Shown in pieces: positions 51,927-59,979 of a stretch of DNA of 64,000 nucleotides. Both the position numbers and the translations under genes were made by a program. Within the stretch, counting starts at the first letter, position 1. The number at the start of each line of letters is the position of its first letter. Origin of the DNA: Lachnospiraceae bacterium (lineage in GTDB: Bacteria; Bacillota; Clostridia; Lachnospirales; Lachnospiraceae); the NCBI GenBank assembly GCA_014804485.1, contig JAAUZT010000007.1, positions 66,928 through 130,927 on the forward strand, given 5' to 3'. The notes under the pieces are model-generated. The model made no database searches, was not told the origin of the DNA, and worked only from the letters and a program-made list of their open reading frames with translations.

Positions 51927-52766
51927 CTACCTGCTCCTTTTCCTGTTGATATACTGCATGTACCGCCGGACAAACTCTGCGTATTTTTTTTTGGACACAA
52001 GCACCGACCCTTGCTCCAGCCAGATCGTTGTCGCATTGTACTTTTCTACATATTTCAAATTCACCAGATATGCGCGGTGTGTCCGACAAAAATCCTCTCC
52101 CGTCTGTTCTGACAGTTCTGTCAGTTTCCCATAATATTCGATATCCCCGTCTGTTGTGTGCAGCATAACCTTGCGGTTAAATACTTCCGCATAGATAATA
52201 TCCTCCAGAAGCACCCTCGTGGAAATACCGCCCCTCTTCACAACAATCGCCGCCGGAGTCTGTTCCTGTCCGCTCCGATATCTGTCTCTGCCCTCCCCGG
52301 TATCCTGCATCATCCTGTCCGCACCGTCCGCCCCTGCCCGTATGCTGTCATCCGTCCGCCGCAGCGCCGCAATCTCCTGCTGTCTCTCATACTGCCGCAG
52401 CGCTTTCCCTAGTACCTCCTTCAATTTATCATCGCTAAAGGGTTTCACCAGATAGTGAAAAGCTCCCACGTCAAAAGCCTCGTAAACATATTCTGACAGT
52501 GCTGTCACAAATATCAAAATCGTGTCCCCGTGCTGTTTACGCAGTTCTTCCGCAATCTCCATTCCGCTTTTTCCCGGCATCTGTATGTCCAAGAAAAGGA
52601 TATCCGGCGCTTCTTCCCCACGAAGATCAAGTATCTTCTCGCCCGAATCGCAACAGACGATCCGACAACTTACTTCCGCCTCCCGGCACATCTTCTCAAT
52701 CTTGTTCCGCAAAATTTCCTGCAATGCCCTGTCATCATCGCATACCATGATTGTTACGGTCTTCAT
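51927..52766 (-). CDS. LytTR-family response regulator
   Basis: 279 residues: an N-terminal receiver domain with Asp10-Asp11 acidic pocket, phospho-acceptor Asp60 (LFLDIQMPGKSG) and Lys in YLVKPFSDDKL, a linker of about 55 residues, and a C-terminal LytTR DNA-binding domain (RVLLEDIIYAEVFNRKVML, FCRTHRAYLVNLKYVEKYN). LytTR regulators bind pairs of direct repeats. Forms an operon with the kinase gene, which begins right after its stop codon. AAGGA lies 13 nt before the ATG. Confidence 0.93.
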   Translation of the reverse strand: MKTVTIMVCDDDRALQEILRNKIEKMCREAEVSCRIVCCDSGEKILDLRGEEAPDILFLDIQMPGKSGMEIAEELRKQHGDTILIFVTALSEYVYEAFDVGAFHYLVKPFSDDKLKEVLGKALRQYERQQEIAALRRTDDSIRAGADGADRMMQDTGEGRDRYRSGQEQTPAAIVVKRGGISTRVLLEDIIYAEVFNRKVMLHTTDGDIEYYGKLTELSEQTGEDFCRTHRAYLVNLKYVEKYNATTIWLEQGSVLVSKKKYAEFVRRYMQYINRKRSR

Positions 52767-52916
52767 ATCCTGTTTATTCCTTCCCGATACTCCGTCGCCA
52801 TCGTGCCATATCTACAGCTTATTATACATGAAATTTATATTTTACTCTTCTTTTATAAAGGGAAATGTTGTGAATAGACTGTTTTTTGATGTGAGCAAGA
52901 GAATATCTTCCCGCAG

Positions 52917-53220
52917 ATCAGAATGTCAAAAGGTTCCTCAATAAACATGGACTGGCAGATTGCGCAAAAGGTTCACGAAGTCGTCCTGCGCAGGAGATTG
53001 AGATTTTCTTAGTATTCCGTATACAAAACAGCAATTCCGGGACATGGACGTCCCGGAAAGCCCGTAATGAGCCTGGATGGCGAATAGAGGGCGGTTGCGT
53101 TCGGTATCACAGCTTACACCGGAATACTTAGAAAATCCATTCGACGCAGCCCGACACGAGAGAACCTTTTGTGCAATCTGCCCTCTCAGCGTATATTAAG
53201 TACCTTTTGACACCCGAATC
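52917..53220. repeat. Family L large palindromic element, copy 2
   Basis: Same architecture and orientation as 14297-14607: terminal repeats ATGTCAAAAGGT/ACCTTTTGACAC, arms GCAGATTGCGCAAAAGGTTC with complement ending at 53180, GATTTTCTTAGTATTCCG with CGGAATACTTAGAAAATC, hairpin CCGGGACATGGACGTCCCGG, and the conserved AGCCCGTAATGAGCC and GGCGAATAGAGGGCGGT centre. Stem changes relative to copy 1 are compensated on the other arm. It fills most of the 465-nt gap between the response regulator and the DUF1284 gene; the rest (52767-52916) shows no gene. Confidence 0.85.
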
Positions 53221-53231
53221 CACCATATGAA

Positions 53232-53600
53232 TTAATCACTGCACAACCCGCTCCACTCGCAATCACCGCAAATCTCTTCTCTCCTGCCGACATCAAGTAT
53301 ATTCTCCCGCACCAGATTCTCAAAATCTTTCCACCGCATCTCTACGCCCGCCTCCAATCCGCAGTATGTAAGAACCTGACGGTCATAGCGCTTTGCCTTT
53401 TCTGCGCAGGTACTCTTCCCACCCTGATTATTCGGGCAGTGCACGCATACATCATCCGCCTCCTTCAAAAGTATGACGTGGGGATCTTTCTGAAGCTTCT
53501 CCTTCATCACCCACATATTCTCCGTAAATTCTCCGCTGTATCCTTTCCCTTTAAAAAAGGAAAAGCACATACCATGATGTGCTCTGATCCTGTATAACAT
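53232..53600 (-). CDS. DUF1284 protein (cysteine-rich, possible iron-sulfur protein)
   Basis: 122 residues starting MLYRIRAHHGMCFSFFKGKG, the DUF1284 signature. Cysteines occur as VCVHCPNN, STCAEKAK, LTYCG and ICGDCEWSGLC, a pattern that could bind an iron-sulfur cluster or zinc; this is inference. The ATG at 53600 has GGGAG 5 nt upstream. Function of the family is not known. It is downstream of bioY by 78 nt and probably in the same transcript. Confidence 0.8.
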   Translation of the reverse strand: MLYRIRAHHGMCFSFFKGKGYSGEFTENMWVMKEKLQKDPHVILLKEADDVCVHCPNNQGGKSTCAEKAKRYDRQVLTYCGLEAGVEMRWKDFENLVRENILDVGRREEICGDCEWSGLCSD

Positions 53601-53678
53601 ATATACTCCCTTCTTATCGGACAATACTTCCCGCCTTACTTTTACCCGTTCGTAAAACGTACTGCCCCAAAACCTCTT

Positions 53679-54284
53679 CTAACATGTTTCTCCCATAATT
53701 CCGGCAAGCGGCTTTCGCAAAGTGTTACTCAATATCAATGCCAGTGCGATCTTAACCGCATCCGGAATGATATAAGGAAGCACACACCAGCCGAGCACCG
53801 TCATCAGCCCTACCGCTCCGGTACTCCTCATATATACCAGCATAAACCATGCCGTGCCGAATGCGTAGCAGACAACGAGTCCTATCACCATGGATACTGC
53901 CTGCACCCATAATTTCCTGCCGAACAGCCTCTCCATCAGCCACATGGTTAACGCCGTGAAGATAAATCCGATGATGTATCCGCCCGTATTCCGCAGAATA
54001 ACACCAAATCCTCCCGTAAATCCCGCAAAAACCGGAACCCCTATCGCGCCTAACAGCACATATACGACCACCGACAACGTACCACGTTTCCCTCCGAGTA
54101 TCGCCACTGACAGAAATACCGCAAAAGTCTGTAATGTAAAGGGAATATCCATGGGAATGGATATCCATGAGCAAATAGCAATCAGCACGGTAAATACGGC
54201 AATATATGCCATATCATATGTCTTACCCTTTCCTGATGATCTCATCTGTGCGTTCTGCGCCTGTGTGCTTACTCCTCTGCTCAT
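53679..54284 (-). CDS. bioY: Biotin transporter substrate-binding component BioY
   Basis: S component of an ECF transporter that binds biotin. 201 residues with six membrane helices; the family features ISIPMDIPFTLQTFAVFLS, LGGKRGTLSVVVYVLLGAIG, VPVFAGFTGGFGVI and GGYIIGFIF are present. The ATG at 54284 has GGAGG 5 nt upstream. A BirA-type operator overlaps its promoter. It would use the EcfA1A2T module encoded at 21409-23989. Confidence 0.95.
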   Translation of the reverse strand: MSRGVSTQAQNAQMRSSGKGKTYDMAYIAVFTVLIAICSWISIPMDIPFTLQTFAVFLSVAILGGKRGTLSVVVYVLLGAIGVPVFAGFTGGFGVILRNTGGYIIGFIFTALTMWLMERLFGRKLWVQAVSMVIGLVVCYAFGTAWFMLVYMRSTGAVGLMTVLGWCVLPYIIPDAVKIALALILSNTLRKPLAGIMGETC

Positions 54285-54327
54285 AGCTTCCTCCAAATAA
54301 TCCGATTATTCTGCTGTTGACGAAGTT

Positions 54328-54356
54328 ATCTTAGCATGAGGAGCGTAGGTTGTCAA
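54328..54356 (-). promoter_or_regulatory. Promoter of bioY
   Basis: On the minus strand TTGACA (54351-54356), 17-nt spacer and extended -10 TGCTAAGAT (TAAGAT at 54328-54333). The -35 is part of the right half-site of the BirA operator. Confidence 0.75.
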
Positions 54357-54380
54357 CCGTATTTTTATTTCGGTTAACAA
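54350..54380. promoter_or_regulatory. BirA operator of bioY
   Basis: TTGTCAACC (54350-54358) and GGTTAACAA (54372-54380) are the inverted half-sites of the biotin repressor box TTGTTAACC...GGTTAACAA, with one mismatch and a 13-nt AT-rich centre. The site covers the -35 hexamer, so biotinyl-AMP-bound BirA would block transcription. birA is not in the window. Confidence 0.8.
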
Positions 54381-54396
54381 TGGCTGGTGCCCGGGA

Positions 54397-56130
54397 CTAT
54401 ATCTTCAATCTCCTATATCTGTTAATGCAAGCCATGATCTCCTGTTTCCTCGGTCTTGCAAGCTGTGCCGAAACATCTCCACGTTCAAAGAGACTCTCAA
54501 GTCCTTTCCCGTCAAGCTGATCCTCCAGGAAGTCGCCGATCTGCCTTATATCTTTCTTTCCATCCATCAGCTTAAGCTCCGCATATTTCAACAGATAGGC
54601 AAGCGCCGCCGTCTGCTCCTGATCCTTGAGCTGTTCTAAATAGCGCAGTTCCACGCTCTCTTTCGCAAGGGACAGTTCGCTGGTTCCCATAGTTTTGATT
54701 TTGATGCGGTCTTCTTTTTTGAGCGCCATATCCGGTAACGGACAGCGCTTTTTGTTGAATTCAGGAAATTCGGCGCTCGCTTTGCTGCCTCTCTCTTTAT
54801 CCTCTGCTGATTTGTCCGCTGCCGCTTTGTCATATGCCTCCGCTGCCTGCTTCGCCCGCTTTGTAATATCGATGGGCACGTACTCTTTCATCTGAATGAT
54901 CGTATCCGCCCTATGGAAGAACGCACCGGAACTTCCTGCCACGATAACGGAGGATACGCCCAAATCTTCATACATGCCACGCACCCTGTTTATAAAGGGC
55001 GTGATTGGCTCCTCGCCGGGCGTGATCACCTGTGCCATCAACTGATCCCGCACCATGAAATTCGTTGCCGATGTATCTTCATCAATCAGGATCAGATTGC
55101 TGCCGCTCTCCAGTGCCTCCATCAGATTAGCCGCCTGTGACGTACTGCCGCTGGCATCCTCCGTGGAAAAATGTACTGTATCTTTCTTATTCGGCAGATT
55201 CTTGATAAAAGGGGATATATCTACCCCTGTAATGCTCCGTCCGTCTTCGGCACGCAGCTTAAATGCCGTGCTGTCCGTAATCACAAACTCTCTGCCATCC
55301 CCCGCTATATGGTTATATACTCCATTCTGCAATGCCTGTAGGATAGTGGACTTGCCGTGATAACCGCCGCCAACGAACAAAGTGATTCCTTTGGGGATAC
55401 CCATTCCGCAAATCTCTCCCCTATGGGGAAGGTTTAGAGAGACCTTCAAACTCTCCGGTGATAGGAAAGTTACTGCCCCTTTCATCGGTTTTTCCGACAC
55501 TCCGCTCTCCCTCGGAAGAACAGAGCCATCCGCAATAAATGCACAGAGCTCACGCTCGGAAAGGCACTGTCTGATATACTGTTGATCCTCGCACAGCCAA
55601 ATCGCCTGCTTTAATTTCTCTTTGTCAATGTTTGTATAATAAAGACTCTTCCTCACGCATTCTGGCAGAATGTCAAAAAGCATCTTCTCCAACTCTCTGG
55701 CATTGATCGTCCGCCCGTTGGCAGGAAATCCCGCCTCAAACCGCAGCGTCACATCTCCTGCTGCCACACGCATCGCCGTGCGCTCCAACACCTGCTGACC
55801 GCAGCGGGAAACCGTCATCAGTCCGCTCTTGCCGGAACCTTTTGCCTGAAAGCTGCCGCCTGACACCCATCTGCCGAACAGTCTCGTGAGATGATCCTGC
55901 AGAGTAATCCTCTTAGCATGGGTATCATAATAATCTGCCGGGAATCCCGCTTTTTCCTTTTTTACGATCACCGAGAGTCTGGACGGCGCAGCAAAAGGAT
56001 CGCCCTGCACATGATCGATGGAGAGCACATAACCTCCGAAATTGTACTGTCCTTTTAACTCTTTATAGGCGGGATAGCCTCTATGGTCAATATTTCTTAA
56101 TTTTGTTCTTAGTTCTGTTGCTGTATTCAT
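54397..56130 (-). CDS. COG3044-family predicted ABC-class ATPase
   Basis: 577 residues. The N-terminal half binds substrate by an unknown fold (YKELKGQYNFGGYVLSIDHV, PSRLSVIVKK); the ATPase core has the P-loop LFVGGGYHGKST (about 240-251), a signature-like SGSTSQAANLMEAL and Walker B NLILIDEDTSATNFM, then VIVAGSSGAFFHRAD. Relatives include the trypanosome RNA-editing protein MRB1590, which binds poly-U RNA; a nucleic-acid role here is plausible but unproven. A Lys/Ala/Glu-rich insert lies near 440-475. GGAGG is 5 nt before the ATG at 56130. Confidence 0.8.
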   Translation of the reverse strand: MNTATELRTKLRNIDHRGYPAYKELKGQYNFGGYVLSIDHVQGDPFAAPSRLSVIVKKEKAGFPADYYDTHAKRITLQDHLTRLFGRWVSGGSFQAKGSGKSGLMTVSRCGQQVLERTAMRVAAGDVTLRFEAGFPANGRTINARELEKMLFDILPECVRKSLYYTNIDKEKLKQAIWLCEDQQYIRQCLSERELCAFIADGSVLPRESGVSEKPMKGAVTFLSPESLKVSLNLPHRGEICGMGIPKGITLFVGGGYHGKSTILQALQNGVYNHIAGDGREFVITDSTAFKLRAEDGRSITGVDISPFIKNLPNKKDTVHFSTEDASGSTSQAANLMEALESGSNLILIDEDTSATNFMVRDQLMAQVITPGEEPITPFINRVRGMYEDLGVSSVIVAGSSGAFFHRADTIIQMKEYVPIDITKRAKQAAEAYDKAAADKSAEDKERGSKASAEFPEFNKKRCPLPDMALKKEDRIKIKTMGTSELSLAKESVELRYLEQLKDQEQTAALAYLLKYAELKLMDGKKDIRQIGDFLEDQLDGKGLESLFERGDVSAQLARPRKQEIMACINRYRRLKI

Positions 56131-56375
56131 TTTTCCTCCATTCCAAAGTGTTCTATACTGCCATATTATCATATCAATTGCGTTTTTTCCATATTCTCTT
56201 GTCTTCTCCCCATACTCTTAATTCATAACACAGACTGTGCATTTCATAACTTTCCCCTTAAGCCCGCGGAAATTTATGACGAGAAAAATATCAGGTAGAA
56301 AAAGACATCCCAGAACCACCGTAACAAAGTTTGAAGAGCGCATCACAAAGCAATCAGCGCAGAAATGAGGTAAAA

Positions 56376-57242
56376 ATGAGTATAATGAGCACAGCGATCC
56401 TCGGTCAGCCGACCACAATATATGAGTATTCTGCATCTGCAGGCAACTCCGCCGGGAAAACCCAGACGGCAGATCACGCCGGCAGCTTCAAAGATGTCTT
56501 AACAGAAAGCGTGGTAGATAAATATAAAAGAAGACATCCCGACCATGCCGCTCACGTTGATAAACAGGTCAGGGCGGGAAAATCTGTCAAGGAACGAAAC
56601 GGTGTCTCAGACCTTTCCACCGAAAATATGACTATGGCAGAGTATCAGGCTTATTTCTACGCACTACTGGATACGATCCCCTATGACTCCACGAGAATCA
56701 ATGACACAAGTGTCATTTCCATCTCAGACAAAGGCTGGGAACAGATGCGCAAAGATCCCGAGTACGAAGCATGGATTCTCGGATATTTTGTGGAAGACCG
56801 CGCTGTGCGCAATCCCTTCTTCGGCTGGGGTAATGATGCCGGAAGTATGATCACCGAACATTTCGGTGCTTCCATCGAAGAGCATCACGGAGTAGGCATC
56901 AGTAAAGCCGCATTAAAAGGAAATTCCGATAAGGACGATGACGACGATGAGGAAGACTGGTGGATCAAACGGCATAAGAGAATGAAAAAGCTGATGAGAG
57001 AACAAGTGGAACGTAACATGAAAAAAGATGCTGCTGTGAAGGCTGCCGCCAAAGAAGAATATGCACGACAGCAGTATCTGAGCAGACAGAGACAGCACAG
57101 TTTTCTTACAACAGGAGCAACAAATATATCAGACGGCAATGCAATGCCGAACCCGGAAGGGCTGGCGGCTTCTATAGCTGCGGCAGCTTATGCGAATACT
57201 TTAGATCTGTTTGGAAACGGTGTCATCGGTGATATTCACTGA
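56376..57242 (+). CDS. Uncharacterised protein with acidic run and coiled-coil region
   Basis: 288 residues, no signal peptide or membrane helix, not recognised. It starts MSIMSTAILGQPTTIYEY, has a central conserved-looking part (ENMTMAEYQAYFYALLDTIP, GWEQMRKDPEYEAWILGYF, NPFFGWGNDAGSMITEHFG), a run of acidic residues DKDDDDDEEDWW near 190-205, and a basic helical stretch with YARQQYLSRQRQ. The layout resembles proteins found beside FlxA-like genes in Lachnospiraceae. GAGGT is 5 nt before the ATG at 56376; the frame extends 15 codons upstream. Confidence 0.65.
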   Translation: MSIMSTAILGQPTTIYEYSASAGNSAGKTQTADHAGSFKDVLTESVVDKYKRRHPDHAAHVDKQVRAGKSVKERNGVSDLSTENMTMAEYQAYFYALLDTIPYDSTRINDTSVISISDKGWEQMRKDPEYEAWILGYFVEDRAVRNPFFGWGNDAGSMITEHFGASIEEHHGVGISKAALKGNSDKDDDDDEEDWWIKRHKRMKKLMREQVERNMKKDAAVKAAAKEEYARQQYLSRQRQHSFLTTGATNISDGNAMPNPEGLAASIAAAAYANTLDLFGNGVIGDIH

Positions 57243-57360
57243 GATGACAACAGCAAAAAGACATGGAAAGCAGCCATAGATCTTCCTTAATGTGTAGAAA
57301 CCTTCTTAATATGGCATAGCTGCCGGAGCGGTGTTAACCGCCCTGACAGCCATTATACCT

Positions 57361-58686
57361 TTATTCTTCCACCCTGCGCTCTTCCAATGCCCAGATATCC
57401 TTATTGCGCCTGAAATACAGGCACACGCCGATTCCCGCAAATGCGATCACGAAGAACAAAAATGCCGCGCCGCTTCCTTTGCCGCTGCCAAACATTTTCG
57501 TCAGCATACTACCCTCACGCTGCACTGCCATAATCGGCTCAAACACCTGATCCACCAGCAGTCCGCCGAGAAAATACCCGACCGGTATGGTAAAGAACTG
57601 CAGCGAATTTCTCACGGAATATACCCGTCCCTGCATCTGCTCCGGCACGTATAGCCTCATGATGGCATCCAAATTCGTACTCATAAGCGGTATGGCGATC
57701 CATCCGAGGAATCCGCCGATACACCAGACAAGCGGCGTTCTTCCGAAAGCAAGCAGGAAATTCTCCGTGCTCATGGAGAACAGCAGACAGTTACAGATCA
57801 CCCGCACCCTGCTCTTAGGCGTCTTCAAAAATGAGGCAAAAACACTTCCCGCAAAGGTCGTCACACCAATCACCGCATTCACCAAGCCAAGTGTTTTCTC
57901 ACTGCCGCCGTTTCTTGACAGCATCATCGCCGGAAAAGCAGCATCATAGATAGAGGCAACCAGATTAATCGCCGCCAGAAACATGATCAATCCGAAAATC
58001 CCCCGTTCCTCGCGCAAATACATAAGACCTTTTTTCGCAGAGGTCAGCAGTTTCTCCTGCTCCTCGCCCGCTTCCTCATTTCCCGGAATCCGTATTCCGA
58101 ACGCCAGCGTAATAAACGCCACCCCGAACGTAAACAAGTCAAATGCCACAACTGCATTCATTCCGGCAATTCCCAAAACCGCCGTAGCGATGATGGGCGT
58201 CAGAATGGAATTTAAAGACCTGGCAAAATATCCCAGCCCGCCTACGCGCTGATAATATTTCTTAGGCAGCACACGTGTAGTCGCCACCTCGGAAGCCGGC
58301 TGCTGCACTGTATTCATAATGCCGTTTACGCCGTTAATCAGATACAGATGCCATATCTTAAGCGCGTCATTACGCAGTAAAACCAGCATAACCACAGTTG
58401 TCACTGCTGCCAGCGTATCACACACCAGCATGGTTTTCTTCTTATTCCACTTGTCACTCAGGGCTCCCGCAAAAATGCTGAGCAGCACATAGGGCGCATA
58501 AGAACTTACCATCAGCAGCGCCGTCATAAGCGCCGACCCCTTCTGCGTATAGGACCAGATGACCAGCGCATAGCTCGTCATCGCACTTCCAAGCCCGGAA
58601 AAAGACTGGGTGCTCCACAGCAGCAGATAGGTTTTCATCTCCCCCAAAGCATGGAAAAATTCTTTGTTTTTAATTATGTTTTTCAT
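57361..58686 (-). CDS. MFS exporter (MefA/EntS-like)
   Basis: 441 residues with twelve predicted membrane helices, starting MKNIIKNKEFFHALGEMKTY. The loop between helices 2 and 3 reads GALSDKWNKKKTMLVCD, the MFS motif A. It resembles the macrolide-efflux and enterobactin-exporter branch. AAGGAGC precedes the ATG, and the segment between the ribosome-binding site and the ATG can pair with an upstream complementary segment. A leader peptide and alternative hairpins upstream suggest drug- or translation-inducible control. Substrate not determined. Confidence 0.88.
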   Translation of the reverse strand: MKNIIKNKEFFHALGEMKTYLLLWSTQSFSGLGSAMTSYALVIWSYTQKGSALMTALLMVSSYAPYVLLSIFAGALSDKWNKKKTMLVCDTLAAVTTVVMLVLLRNDALKIWHLYLINGVNGIMNTVQQPASEVATTRVLPKKYYQRVGGLGYFARSLNSILTPIIATAVLGIAGMNAVVAFDLFTFGVAFITLAFGIRIPGNEEAGEEQEKLLTSAKKGLMYLREERGIFGLIMFLAAINLVASIYDAAFPAMMLSRNGGSEKTLGLVNAVIGVTTFAGSVFASFLKTPKSRVRVICNCLLFSMSTENFLLAFGRTPLVWCIGGFLGWIAIPLMSTNLDAIMRLYVPEQMQGRVYSVRNSLQFFTIPVGYFLGGLLVDQVFEPIMAVQREGSMLTKMFGSGKGSGAAFLFFVIAFAGIGVCLYFRRNKDIWALEERRVEE

Positions 58687-58855
58687 AGACTTTGCTCCTT
58701 ATCACTGTTTTCATTGCCGCAGATCTCATGAGATCAACTTCGCAGCAATTCATTTACCGTTTCCCGATTCGCAAAGTCTAAGAGCAGTTATTCTACTCCA
58801 TGCAATCACTGCCCGTTCAGACTTTGCATGGAGCTGTTGCACTCATCAGTTTCAT
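58687..58855 (-). promoter_or_regulatory. Leader attenuator of the MFS exporter gene
   Basis: Three complementary segments lie in the leader: segment 1 TGCAAAGTCT (58819-58828) at the end of the leader peptide, segment 2 AGACTTTGC (58771-58779), and segment 3 GCAAAGTCT (58687-58695) touching the start codon and next to the ribosome-binding site. Segment 2 can pair with 1 or 3. The 1:2 hairpin is extended by GGCAGT/ACTGCT. A further hairpin with GATCTCATGAGATC (58721-58734) lies between 2 and 3. Confidence 0.65.
58817..58855 (-). CDS. Leader peptide of the MFS exporter gene (12 residues)
   Basis: ATG at 58855 to TGA at 58817, encoding MKLMSATAPCKV. AAAGGAGG lies 9 nt before the ATG, a strong ribosome-binding site for a very short frame. 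The last codons form segment 1 of the attenuator, so a ribosome pausing here would change pairing around the MFS start. Similar short leaders control erm, mef and bmrCD genes. Confidence 0.65.
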   Translation of the reverse strand: MKLMSATAPCKV

Positions 58856-58887
58856 TGGCCTGCGCCTCCTTTCTCAGCTTGCTTCTT

Positions 58888-58915
58888 ATTATAACAAACT
58901 ATTTTCCTCTGTAAA
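58888..58915 (-). promoter_or_regulatory. Promoter of the MFS exporter gene
   Basis: On the minus strand TTTACA (58910-58915), 16-nt spacer and TATAAT (58888-58893), placing the transcript start about 20 nt before the leader-peptide ribosome-binding site. Confidence 0.7.
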
Positions 58916-58967
58916 TATAATCGTCTAAATTAATCATTCTTCCTTTACTCCTGATATATTACAATCC

Positions 58968-59849
58968 TCACTGACCAAGCTCCCGCCCGATCCAGATCCC
59001 TTTCGCATCCGTCCCGTGTCCGATCTGCTTTGTTACTGCAATCGGCAGGTCTTTTCCGGCAAACTTTCTGATGAGCGTCTCCATGGGCGGCACCACATTT
59101 TTCTCCTGCATTTCAGTAAAAGTTCCCAGCAAAATGCCCGCCACTTTTCGAAAAGCTCCGAGCTGTTCCAACTGGCATAAATACGTCTCCATTTTCGCGG
59201 CTGTCCCTGTGTAGCCTTCCAAAAGCAATATTTTATCGGTAAGATCCGGCATATACTCCGTTCCTGCCAGTTTCAGGAAACATCTGATATTACCGCCTAC
59301 TACGATTCCTTGCATCGCACCCCAGTCTGTGTTTTCACGCCAAGTCACCGAATCCGAAGAAATAAACCTGTAATCTATTCTGAACAAATCATCGGTGTGA
59401 TTTATGACAGTATTCCTGAAATCCTCGATCTGCTGTGCTCCATGATCGTAGAGTACATTCCGTATCTGATACAGCACCGACGCCTTACCCGTCTTTGCAT
59501 AAATTGCATTGAGCACTGTCGTCAAGTCACTGTAACCCCAAAATGTCTTACCGCTGTCTGCTATCACGTCGTAATCCAGATAAGGAAGAATACCATTTGC
59601 GATATCACCACCCGAAATATCAAATATTCCCTTTATCTCATCGTCCTGATAGAACTCCATGAGAGACCACGCACGTTCCTTAGCTGTACCGCTGAAAACA
59701 TCTTCTTTAGCATAGATATAATCGCTGAATACAGGCTGAAGCCCAATGCTTCTTAAGATTTCTTCCAAACGCCTGAGTTTTTCGGAATATTCTTTTTTCT
59801 GTCCGTTTGAACAACAAACGATGCCTATTTTGGAACCGGTAGTTATCAT
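58968..59849 (-). CDS. S66-family peptidase (LD-carboxypeptidase / MccF-like)
   Basis: Serine peptidase of the family that includes murein tetrapeptide LD-carboxypeptidase and the microcin C immunity protein MccF. The 293 residues have IGIVCCSNGQ at the N-terminus, the nucleophile region FWGYSDLTTVLNA, GIVVGGNIRCFLKLAGTEY, the Glu in LLLEGYTGTA and the His in QIGHGTDAKG. The start is uncertain: the ATG at 59849 gives the normal N-terminus with GAGGA 10 nt upstream; ATGs at 59879 and 59858 are also in frame. Cytoplasmic. Confidence 0.85.
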   Translation of the reverse strand: MITTGSKIGIVCCSNGQKKEYSEKLRRLEEILRSIGLQPVFSDYIYAKEDVFSGTAKERAWSLMEFYQDDEIKGIFDISGGDIANGILPYLDYDVIADSGKTFWGYSDLTTVLNAIYAKTGKASVLYQIRNVLYDHGAQQIEDFRNTVINHTDDLFRIDYRFISSDSVTWRENTDWGAMQGIVVGGNIRCFLKLAGTEYMPDLTDKILLLEGYTGTAAKMETYLCQLEQLGAFRKVAGILLGTFTEMQEKNVVPPMETLIRKFAGKDLPIAVTKQIGHGTDAKGIWIGRELGQ

Positions 59850-59939
59850 ACTAAACATATCCTCATTTTTATTGTTCATCTGTACGCCATATTTCCCTAA
59901 ATCCAACTGTGATCTGATATTTTTATGGATAATTTAAAC

Positions 59940-59964
59940 AAGGTCTCTCATTACTAAGAGACCT
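59940..59964 (-). terminator. Intrinsic terminator after the flavin reductase gene
   Basis: A perfect AAGGTCTCT/AGAGACCTT stem with a 7-nt loop followed by TTGTTTAAATT on the minus strand, 15 nt after the stop codon. Confidence 0.8.
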
Positions 59965-59979
59965 TGCGATGTGCTGATA

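Noticed and set aside
51927-52766. agr-type quorum-sensing locus
   Set aside because: Only the kinase and regulator are present; no AgrB-like protease or AgrD-like peptide gene was found on either side.
52917-53220. Family L as an insertion sequence remnant with a broken transposase
   Set aside because: No frame in either copy encodes recognisable transposase motifs, and conservation follows base pairing rather than codons.
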